A stretch of DNA of 8,745 nt, taken from contig DAOUUD010000065.1 in assembly GCA_030668345.1 (NCBI GenBank), positions 1-8,745 on the forward strand, in the 5' to 3' direction. Below are positions 1 to 7,300 of this stretch, in pieces; position 1 is the first letter of the stretch; each line of letters opens with the position of its first letter. A program made the position numbers and the translations under genes. The notes below the pieces were generated by a model. That model saw only the letters and a program-made list of their open reading frames with translations. It did not search any database and was not told the origin of the DNA. The DNA comes from Candidatus Cloacimonadota bacterium (lineage in GTDB: Bacteria; Cloacimonadota; Cloacimonadia; Cloacimonadales; TCS61).

Positions 1-1061
1 GTTATGCAACCAATCATGCAGCAGGTGAATTTCCAGCCGGTACAGATCCTGGTCCAGCTATAGCAGGTTATGGTGACATGATCACTATGGATGGAGGTGC
101 AACCTGGGATCCTCTTTCCGGTCTTGGCTTGGATTACAACTGGAATCTTCAAGGTTATGTAATGGGTTCAGATGGAGAAGCTCTAGCAATGGCACTTTCT
201 CAGAGAACCAGAAAAGTAGCTCCAATACGATTCAACAGTAATGTACAGCTTTCGGTTACTCATAATTCTGAAAGAAAAACCAATACTGCAATTACAGATG
301 ACTTGAGAATACTTCTTGGTTATAAGATCTACAAAGATGGTGTAGAGTTAGTTTACATCGAAGATCCAGGAATTCTCACTTACACCGATGTAGGACTCGA
401 TACAGGAGTTTATGAATACTATGCAACTGCCATTTACGATGAAGGTGAATCTTATCCTTCCAACACAGCAAGTGTAGAGATCATACTTCCGATACCACAG
501 AATGTAGTAGCAACCTTCAACTATCCGTACATACTTGTAACCTGGGATCCGATCTCAGACAGTAGAGACCTTGTTTGCTACAATATATATATTGATGACG
601 AATTACATGCAGGAGGAATTACCAGTACAATGTTCATTATTGATTATGGCTCAATACCACCAGGTATGCATATACTAAATGTAACTGCTGAATACACTGG
701 AGGATGGGAATCGGGGTTTTCAAATGACGCAATGATATGGGGTCCTAATTCTAGTAATGATATTCTTCAACTCCAAACAGAACTTACTGGTAACTATCCT
801 AATCCCTTCAATCCTGAGACAACGATCAAGTTTACTCTTAAAGAAGACAGCGATGTAAGCATTGAAATATACAACATCAAAGGTGCCGTAGTAAGAACAC
901 TTGTAGATGGTGAAATGAACGCAACTTATCATGAAGTTATCTGGAATGGTAAAGATAACACAGGTAAGCAAGTTGGTTGTGGATTGTATTTCTATAAAAT
1001 GGTTTCAGAAGGTAATAGTGGTGATTATATCTCTACTAAGAAAATGATCTTATTGAAATAA
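1..1061 (+). CDS. Secreted/surface protein, C-terminal part: adhesin-like region, two FnIII-like modules, NPFNP-type sorting domain (5' end outside window)
   Basis: The reading frame is open from the first full codon (position 3) to the TAA at 1059-1061. The ATG at 78 is therefore only an internal Met, and 352 residues of a longer protein are visible. Up to about nt 170 the sequence (GPAIAGYGDMI, DYNWNLQGYV) resembles the end of a 'cleaved adhesin'/choice-of-anchor type domain. A fibronectin-III-like module follows at about nt 312-482 (GYKIYKDG, TYTDVGLDTGVYEYYATAIY), and a second, more divergent one at about nt 489-737 (LVTWDPISD, CYNIYIDDE). From about nt 783 to the stop lies a domain beginning NYPNPFNPETTIKF, continuing VSIEIYNIKGAVVRTL and ending KKMILLK. 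That is the pattern of Por/type IX secretion C-terminal sorting domains and FlgD-like Ig domains in FCB bacteria. The protein is probably exported and exposed or released at the cell surface. Any catalytic domain would lie upstream and is not visible. A hairpin terminator follows 23 bp after the stop. Domain architecture is clear; ligand or substrate is unknown. Confidence 0.85.
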   Translation, partial: YATNHAAGEFPAGTDPGPAIAGYGDMITMDGGATWDPLSGLGLDYNWNLQGYVMGSDGEALAMALSQRTRKVAPIRFNSNVQLSVTHNSERKTNTAITDDLRILLGYKIYKDGVELVYIEDPGILTYTDVGLDTGVYEYYATAIYDEGESYPSNTASVEIILPIPQNVVATFNYPYILVTWDPISDSRDLVCYNIYIDDELHAGGITSTMFIIDYGSIPPGMHILNVTAEYTGGWESGFSNDAMIWGPNSSNDILQLQTELTGNYPNPFNPETTIKFTLKEDSDVSIEIYNIKGAVVRTLVDGEMNATYHEVIWNGKDNTGKQVGCGLYFYKMVSEGNSGDYISTKKMILLK

Positions 1062-1084
1062 ACAGATAAATATTTATTGAGTGT

Positions 1085-1113
1085 GATAAAAGTCCCGATT
1101 CGGGACTTTTATC
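1085..1113. terminator. Bidirectional intrinsic terminator between convergent genes
   Basis: The arms gataaaagtcccg (1085-1097) and cgggacttttatc (1101-1113) are perfect reverse complements around a 3-nt centre (ATT). The GC-rich core is flanked by A4 on one side and T4 on the other, so an RNA hairpin followed by a U-rich stretch forms in either direction. It lies 23 bp after the stop of the plus-strand surface protein gene. It contains the stop codon (1109-1111) and part of the last sense codon of the minus-strand glycosyltransferase gene, so one element probably ends both transcripts. Confidence 0.8.
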
Positions 1114-2821
1114 TTTTCAGTTGCAGGTATAATTTTTCCAAAGCAGCTTCCAGGTCGTTTTGTAAAAGCGGGAAGCAGTATCTTTTCTTAATGACTAGGC
1201 TGTTATGTCGCAACTGCCATTTTCTACATTTTGCCAGGTGTTCCACAACCTCATCAATAACGCTAGTATCCAACCTGTCCTCGAATTCAATAGGACGCAG
1301 TCTGAATTTTGATGGTAAGTGTTCTCCCACCAGCCAGGCATATACACTTTCGGGATAATACCTGTGGGTTATTATGGGGGTTTCGCAAGCACAAGCTTCT
1401 ATAATTGGTAGTCCCCTTCCCTCAGTTTCACTGGGCAGTGTAACCAGTGATGCTATTTGGAACAGGTCTTGTATTTTCAACGGTTTTACCTCTTTTCTAA
1501 TATAAGCCGGCTTATCTAATTTACTGAATAAAAACGAGAGAAATATTCTGGAATGAAATTTATGATCTACTGCCAAAAGCATTTTTTGAAATTCCTTAAG
1601 CAAAAAAGTGAAATATTCTTCATGACCTTTCAGAATAGGACCGGTGATCATCAGCAGGATATTCTCTATCTTACCACCTCTCAGCCAGCTATTAAACCGG
1701 GAATTTTCCAACAAAGCACTTATTAAAAGAAAATCCAATTCGATCCTCTTTCTTTCTATAATTCGAGTTGGCTGCAAAATGATAATATTATTAGCACAGA
1801 AGTCAAAAGTTATGTTATCTTCCAGGCTGGCAACAAATGGATAAGGTGTTTTCTGCATCGCTTTGTTTTTAAGCACCTTCTCGATAGAAATCGAGTGCAA
1901 TTCACCTTTCCTGCCGGCAATTAGCTGTTTTACCTGGCAGAGAATATCTCTTTTTCTTTCTTCATCAGCAAGTGGTTTGAATTTCTGTGTATCGATAGCA
2001 GTTCCAATAACACCAGTAGCATCAGGTTCGTAATCGAACTTTTTCACCAGCAGATCAGATTGACGATAATTAATATTCAAAGCCAGCCAGTTTTTTGCTT
2101 TCCAGGGATAGAGCATTTCGATAACTGAAAAGATCTCGGGAAGATGTGAATTTGTAAAAAAATGATCTCGAGGACCGTGTTTAGTACCTTGATATTTAAT
2201 ATCTATTTCGCTTTTACCGGCTTCCCAGTAGAAATCGTGATTATTGGAAATGACCGGAACATCAAGATACGATGAGATCAGAACCAGAGCCAGGGCAAGA
2301 GATACATTACCCGGATTGGAATTTGTATTAACTACATACAGCAATTGAATACCATGTTGGGTAATATAGGTTCCTATCTGCAGGGACAGGTATATTGTGT
2401 CTTCCCATAACTGCTTTAAAAGATCGTCATACTGCTTTTCACCTCGTTGCAGTTTGGTATGAAAAAACAGGTCGAACAGCTTCCATTTGGCAAATCCTGC
2501 CATTCCCTGTACAATTAAATGCTGGCATTTCTCTTTGATGGTCATATCAAATCTTTCGTCAAATTCCCCACCGATGAGATGAATATCAACCCTGGGAAGT
2601 ATTTTGTGAACCAGCGTGATATATTTGGCAATTTCCGTGGAGACACCATCGATACCGTATTCGAAAGTAATGAAAGCGATCCCGCTACTTTCTATCCTCT
2701 GCAGGAAAGATTTATAACTTTCCTTTCGATCTTTTACTAGTGGTTTGTTCTGTAAGTTTTGTAGAAATTCATTCAGTTCGAACCATGATGTGAACTGCAG
2801 ATCTTTGAAATCTTCAAACAT
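1109..2821 (-). CDS. GT-B fold glycosyltransferase, GT4-like, 570 aa, with N-terminal extension and central insertion
   Basis: This is probably a retaining, nucleotide-sugar-dependent cytoplasmic glycosyltransferase. The GT4 hallmarks are in the C-terminal half: PTRIIERKR (351-359) at the donor-phosphate-binding position, MITGP (391-395), and an E-x7-E motif, EGRGLPIIE (467-475), followed by ACACETPII. The N-terminal Rossmann domain starts near residue 47 with IAFITFEYGIDGV, about 46 residues later than in the neighbouring enzyme, and HDFYWE lies at 195-200. At 570 aa it is well above the usual 350-420 aa. The surplus is the N-terminal extension plus extra sequence at about 285-345 between GTAIDTQKFKP and PTRIIERKR. 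The ATG at 2819-2821 is 12 bp after the upstream enzyme's stop, in the same frame. No Shine-Dalgarno lies at the normal distance, and GGAGGAG sits 27 nt upstream, so expression probably depends on translational coupling. No TM segment is obvious. Donor and acceptor cannot be read from the sequence. The GT class is confident; the specific function is not. Confidence 0.85.
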   Translation of the reverse strand: MFEDFKDLQFTSWFELNEFLQNLQNKPLVKDRKESYKSFLQRIESSGIAFITFEYGIDGVSTEIAKYITLVHKILPRVDIHLIGGEFDERFDMTIKEKCQHLIVQGMAGFAKWKLFDLFFHTKLQRGEKQYDDLLKQLWEDTIYLSLQIGTYITQHGIQLLYVVNTNSNPGNVSLALALVLISSYLDVPVISNNHDFYWEAGKSEIDIKYQGTKHGPRDHFFTNSHLPEIFSVIEMLYPWKAKNWLALNINYRQSDLLVKKFDYEPDATGVIGTAIDTQKFKPLADEERKRDILCQVKQLIAGRKGELHSISIEKVLKNKAMQKTPYPFVASLEDNITFDFCANNIIILQPTRIIERKRIELDFLLISALLENSRFNSWLRGGKIENILLMITGPILKGHEEYFTFLLKEFQKMLLAVDHKFHSRIFLSFLFSKLDKPAYIRKEVKPLKIQDLFQIASLVTLPSETEGRGLPIIEACACETPIITHRYYPESVYAWLVGEHLPSKFRLRPIEFEDRLDTSVIDEVVEHLAKCRKWQLRHNSLVIKKRYCFPLLQNDLEAALEKLYLQLKR

Positions 2822-2833
2822 GGTAAAATGAGC

Positions 2834-4108
2834 TTAAAATCGAAAAAGCTCCTCCAATTTATTTTGTAGAATTTGAAACGAGAAATATTTCCTGCCCAGT
2901 TCGTAATTATATTCTGCGATCTCTTTTTGAAGTTTTTTATCATGGATGATCTTTTCCATTTCTACCAGGGCATTATTGGTAAGAACATTATCTTCCAACA
3001 TCACGGTTTTAAATCCCTTACTTCCAATATCCGTCCAGAAAACAGGTTTGTAGTTATTCACAAAGACGGGTCTCTTTGCCAGAACACATTCCACAAATGC
3101 ATTGCCAAATCCTTCATAAGTACTGAAATACGTACAGGCAACTGCATTGGCATAAGCATCGGAAAGATTGAATATTTTCCTTCCCCGCCAACCCTTTCCA
3201 CGTTCATTCAGGATGCGTCTATGCCCAAATACTACCTGTTTATCCAGTTTGCGTTTCCTGATGGTTTCCAGCAGTTCTTTATAATAACCCTTCCTGGCAT
3301 CATCGGCAGCACTGCCGGTAACGATCAGTTTAACCCGTTTATCCTGTAAGTGATGAACCATTTCGATAGCAGTTTCGATTCCCTTTCTACGCACAATGCG
3401 GGTAACCTGGAATAGCGGGATGTCTGTTTTCTCCAATCCTAATTCGAAAAGCATGGAGCGGTTATACTGACTTTTACGGGCAAAAGGTTTATCAAAATCC
3501 ATTACGTTGGGAACCACAACAGCATCGATGTTATATTTTTTTTTCAGAACATCCCGGGAATAAGTATTAATAACAGCATGACGTACATTTGGCAGATCCA
3601 GAGGAAATGTGGTTTTTACAATTTCTTTTACTTTTTTATGCGGGGTTTTGTACCTGTTATCCCGTTCCCAGTAGAAATCGTGATCATGCGCAACAATAGG
3701 TTTGCATCCGAATTCCGCCACTTTTTTAATAGCCATACCCATGGAAAGATGGCAGGGAAGCGAAGTGCTATTCTCTGTTAATAACACATCGATCTTTTTC
3801 TTTAATATCCATTTGAAAATATGTGCAGCAATCTCGTTGGAAGTATCAACCAGATGATCAATCAATTCCTGTTGTTCAAATTGCGGGAAGAAGAAGGCAC
3901 GGTTCTGCTCCCATTCGCATTCGGGAGAAAAGAAAGATAAAGCACGCCATACACTTTCGTTTTTCTTGCCAACAATGCTTTTTTTGAACTGACCGGAAAG
4001 AATGAATATCTTATGTCCCATCTTTTTCAGGACCTTGATCCACTTTTCAGTTTCCAGAGCTACGCCGTCGATATCTCCTATCCTTCCGATAATAACTCCA
4101 ATATTCAT
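2834..4108 (-). CDS. GT-B fold glycosyltransferase, GT4-like, 424 aa
   Basis: This is the first gene of a probable two-gene glycosyltransferase operon. The N-terminal domain opens with MNIGVIIGRIGDIDGVALE, a first beta strand plus acceptor-side loop. Further on are AHDHDFYWERDNR (140-152), VVVPNVMDFDKPF (197-209), QVTRIVRRKGIETAIEMV (234-251), VTGSAADDARKGYYKELL (263-280), and the GT4 E-x7-E signature EGFGNAFVE (332-340) followed by CVLAKRPVFVNNY. Length is normal for GT4. From memory, the combination of IDGV-x2-E-x-EKW, HDFYWER, VPNVMDFD and TRIVRRKGIE resembles enzymes near mannosylglucosylglycerate synthase and related archaeal/Thermotogales GT4 proteins. This was not checked, and envelope glycan synthesis is equally possible. 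The start is well supported: AAGGAG lies 7 nt upstream of the ATG at 4106-4108. No TM segment or signal peptide is seen, so it probably acts in the cytoplasm or at the inner face of the membrane. Confidence 0.9.
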   Translation of the reverse strand: MNIGVIIGRIGDIDGVALETEKWIKVLKKMGHKIFILSGQFKKSIVGKKNESVWRALSFFSPECEWEQNRAFFFPQFEQQELIDHLVDTSNEIAAHIFKWILKKKIDVLLTENSTSLPCHLSMGMAIKKVAEFGCKPIVAHDHDFYWERDNRYKTPHKKVKEIVKTTFPLDLPNVRHAVINTYSRDVLKKKYNIDAVVVPNVMDFDKPFARKSQYNRSMLFELGLEKTDIPLFQVTRIVRRKGIETAIEMVHHLQDKRVKLIVTGSAADDARKGYYKELLETIRKRKLDKQVVFGHRRILNERGKGWRGRKIFNLSDAYANAVACTYFSTYEGFGNAFVECVLAKRPVFVNNYKPVFWTDIGSKGFKTVMLEDNVLTNNALVEMEKIIHDKKLQKEIAEYNYELGRKYFSFQILQNKLEELFRF

Positions 4109-4115
4109 AGGTCAA

Positions 4116-4121
4116 CTCCTT
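4116..4121 (-). promoter_or_regulatory. Shine-Dalgarno site of the 424-aa glycosyltransferase
   Basis: Read on the minus strand, AAGGAG (AGAAGGAG if extended) is followed by a 7-nt spacer and then the ATG at 4106-4108. It is the clearest ribosome binding site in the window and fixes that start codon. Confidence 0.8.
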
Positions 4122-4170
4122 CTTTAAGTAAATGTAAAACATAATATACTGAAATATAATTTCTACAATA

Positions 4171-4199
4171 TGAATAATTTAATCTTTTTTTGCGGTCAA
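4171..4199 (-). promoter_or_regulatory. Possible promoter of the glycosyltransferase operon
   Basis: On the minus strand TTGACC (4199-4194, 5 of 6 matches to the -35 consensus) is followed after 17 nt by TATTCA (4176-4171), which is only a partial -10 match. Transcription from here would give a leader of roughly 55 nt before the ATG at 4108. The region is so AT-rich that chance matches are expected, and a second -10-like TATATT lies at 4148-4143 without a good -35. Support is limited to the -35, the spacing and the position upstream of a gene with a strong ribosome binding site. Confidence 0.25.
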
Positions 4200-4253
4200 G
4201 AAAAAAATTATATTGGAAAAGTCTTGTTTAAAGTAGTATGAAGAAATTTGTAT

Positions 4254-4289
4254 AACTTAACACAAGTTTGAAAAATCTTGTGTTAAGTT
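4254..4289. repeat. Perfect 13-bp inverted repeat (hairpin) in the intergenic spacer
   Basis: aacttaacacaag (4254-4266) and cttgtgttaagtt (4277-4289) are exact reverse complements separated by 10 nt. Neither strand has a run of T directly after the stem, so it is not a textbook intrinsic terminator. A related but imperfect copy of the inner part (GAAAA, CTTGT, TTAA) lies at about 4213-4234. It could be an intergenic palindromic repeat present elsewhere in the genome, an operator for a dimeric regulator of the glycosyltransferase genes, or a 3'-end-protecting hairpin on the tamB transcript. Confidence 0.6.
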
Positions 4290-4352
4290 GAGACATGAAC
4301 AACTTGGATACAAGGGCAACTCAGAAATCCAATGTTAAAAAGAATAATGCTT

Positions 4353-4376
4353 ATTTCAAAGCTTCAGCTTTGAAAT
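4353..4376 (-). terminator. Hairpin downstream of tamB, possible weak terminator
   Basis: The arms atttcaaagct (4353-4363) and agctttgaaat (4366-4376) are perfect reverse complements around a 2-nt centre, so about 10 bp can pair around a 4-nt loop. The hairpin starts 12 nt after the tamB stop. The transcript continues AAGCAUUAUUCUUUUU, so the U5 run is displaced by more than ten nucleotides, and the stem is AT-rich. It is better described as a candidate tamB transcript end than as a confident terminator. Confidence 0.35.
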
Positions 4377-4388
4377 TAATAAAAAATT

Positions 4389-7300
4389 CTAAAACCTGAA
4401 CGACCTTTGCAACATTATCTGGTGCGTATTTATTTCATCAAATGGCAGAATATTGTAACTATACGAGATCTTTAATTTTAATGGCAGATCATAGCGCAAT
4501 GTAAAGGCATGATAAATACCCATATTGGTATCTGTGATCATCTCTTCCGGTTTTTCAAAACGGGTTTCATAATCCATGAATAATTTCCGTGTGACATATT
4601 TTCCCATACTTACAGAGAGATTATTAAGGAATATTTCTGAGGTCAATCTTATAACATCGTTGCTTTCTTCCGTATAATAATATTCCGATTTATTTTCCGA
4701 CGAATAACTGGCAAAAAGATTCTGGATAAGGTCCGTCTGCAAATGAAAATAATCGAGCCGGAATGCCTGTCTTAGCCAATTTTCCACCGGAGATATCAGG
4801 GGATCGAGTACAGCGCTTTCCAATCCCAGTCCGGCAATTTGTATTACCTCATCCTGCAGCAGCGTTCTTTTCTGGGCAGGAGAAATCTCATTCATTGTTC
4901 TATTGTAGCGCAATTTTGCCAGGATATCGGTGATTCTATCGTTGGGATTATCACTTTTCAGATCGAAGCGCAAAGTACCCAGCGAACTTATCCCGCTTTT
5001 ATCATTATATATTTCCAGTGTGATAAGAGTTCCATCGGATGTTTTTTTATAGAATGTACCATTGATATTTGCTCCCTCACCAAATTGGCTTAAAAGTACT
5101 TGCATATAATCAAGAGTAAGGTTCGTTCCAAACATATCGACCGTTCCTTCTTCAGCAATGAATAAAGCTTCGGGAAGGATAAATTGTCCGTTCTCATATT
5201 TCAAATGTAGATATCCACCGGGTTTTAATTTCACATCTATAGGAAAGGTAACATAGCGAATGTTTTCATTAAAATGCAGCATCAGATCAAGTGTGAAAGG
5301 CATGGGAGCCGAATCGGATTTCATCTTTACTTCTATAACTTTATTAAAAAGCTGCAGAAGGTTTTCTGTTCCTGGCGGAAAGATAACCTGTCCGTTGGAA
5401 AGATGCAGATCACCAATTATGTGAATATCATCGAAAGGTCCATTTACAAGCAGATCATCGGAGTTTCTTCCTGAGATAATTGTTTTTGTAACCGAATTAC
5501 TGGGCATGAAACCGGGCATATGAAAAAGAACACCGTTTTCATTAGTTCTAAAAAGAAAATGACCCAGGTTTAAATTTCCCAGCTTGAAATCACTGTCATC
5601 ATTCCCTATCTCATTTTTTATATATAAGTTACCTTCTCCCATTCTGAATTGGAATTTATTAATATTAAGGATATCATCTATTATGGAAAGTTCAATTTTT
5701 ACCTTATCGAGTTTTTCCAACTGGTTTTTGATAGATAATGAACCTTGAGATACTTTTATATTTCCCGAAGTTATCGATAATCCATTCTCTTTCATACCGA
5801 TCCGGAAATCGAAATTACTTTGTGAAGAACCACTCTCGATAATTTGCGTCTGGTGTGAAAGAAGTCTTAAGAAGTCTCCTTCAAATCGAAGCGAAACACA
5901 ATTTGTATCCGGGAAAGTGTTACTGCTTAGAATGTTATAACCAATTGCACCGGAACCAGTTAATTCAATTTCTCCAGACCGTTTGATGAAAAATCTATTG
6001 ATTTTAAGAAGAGAAGCTTCCTGAACAATAGCTACATGAACCGAATCTGCTTTGAACCTGTTGACTTTCAAATTTTCAGCAGAAAAATCAAAACTCAAGG
6101 TGTTTTCATTTCCCTGTTTTAAAAAACTTATCCCGCAATTTACTTTTCCTTCGATGTTATTGTTAGGAAGTATCTGTTTCAAATCCAGTAGATCCGTTCT
6201 TCCGGATGCCTGAATTACCAATTCTGGTTTCAGGTGAATTTCACTGACAAGATCGATGATCTTTAATTCTCTGGAAGTAATTTTGCTATTTTCGATTTTG
6301 ATTTTTGAATTATTACCGGTCAAATTCAACTCTGCATTAAATTCCTGCATTTGCCCCATTCCAAATTTTTCGATATTAAAATTACCGGAAACATAACCAT
6401 CACCACTATTATCGTAGTTAACTTCGAAACTGGTATTACCGCTGATATCGCTGTAGGTATGATAATCCGTAAGATATTTAGCGAACTCACGCAACTCTAT
6501 TTTATTACCGGAAATTGTTATACCATACTCAATAGAAGGTTTAATTCTTACCCAGGAATCAATATTTATTTTATTATTTATCCTGAATTGTTTTGTTTTA
6601 AGGCTGTCTAATGTACCTTCAGCCAGCAGATTGATGTCAAATGGCTCATAATTATATTTGGCGTTATGAGATCTGATATTTAATAATGTCTTTTTATTGG
6701 TAAGATCGATGACAACATTAGATTTAAAGCGACCATCCAGTTTGCCAAAATTCTGATCATATGCCCTGATGTTCGAAGCTGATACGATACTGAATTCATT
6801 GACATCTATATCGAGGTTACCGGAAAGTAGAGGAAGTGAAGCACTTTTAAATGCCGAGTTCAGATCAAAGCGTTTTAATTGTAACCTGGCACTTAGTTCT
6901 TTATCTCTAATGTTTCCATTACAGGTTAATGAAATATCTCCATTTCGCTCCAGATACAGATTTACATCACTATCTTCCATATTGGCAGTTAGAGAAAGAT
7001 TATCCAAAGTAAATTGTGGATTTCGCACCGACATGTTCTTCAAATGCAATGAGGCGGTCAGTTTCTCAGTGAAATTTATTTCTGATTCAAGATCTCCGTT
7101 TATTTCCAGATCATTGGATGACCAATGTAAATTCTTTGAGTGTAAGCCGAAATTCAATCCTTCATTAAAATCGTAAACACCCGAACCGGTGATCAGGTTA
7201 TTTTCCCAATAAGCCTGATCGAGCGTGAGAGTTGCAGTTTTTTCTTTGAGTTCAGCAGAAAATTGGATATCCTTTACTTCCTGTGAATAAGTTGCAATTC

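Larger units (their letters stand above)
4109..4388. other. 280-bp AT-rich intergenic spacer between tamB and the glycosyltransferase operon
   Basis: This is the only sizeable non-coding stretch in the window. Read in the direction of its flanking genes (minus strand) it holds, in order: a small hairpin (4376-4353), a perfect 13-bp inverted repeat (4289-4254), an imperfect relative of the inner part of that repeat (4234-4213), a possible sigma-70-type promoter (4199-4171), and the Shine-Dalgarno site. The arrangement separates the tamB transcription unit from the glycosyltransferase unit. No convincing gene was found here; the longest reading frame noticed is 34 codons on the plus strand and is not supported. 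Confidence 0.6.

Noticed and set aside
1077..1358. Plus-strand 93-codon reading frame opposite the 570-aa glycosyltransferase
   Set aside because: It runs antisense to a well-supported gene, begins in the terminator hairpin and has no recognisable domain; other antisense frames opposite the glycosyltransferases and tamB were dismissed for the same reason.
2222..2241. A 20-nt exact repeat shared by the two glycosyltransferase genes (other copy 3665-3684)
   Set aside because: It encodes the shared HDFYWE motif in both genes with the same codons. Common descent or strong protein constraint explains it; surrounding DNA is not similar, so there is no evidence of recent gene conversion or a mobile repeat.
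4295..4399. A 34-codon plus-strand reading frame (start MNNLDTRATQKSN, ends LIKNSKT) in the spacer, overlapping the 3' end of tamB
   Set aside because: No convincing ribosome binding site, composition dominated by A-rich codons (Lys, Asn), antisense overlap with tamB and a hairpin inside it. It is probably a chance opening in AT-rich DNA; conservation of the peptide in relatives would change this.
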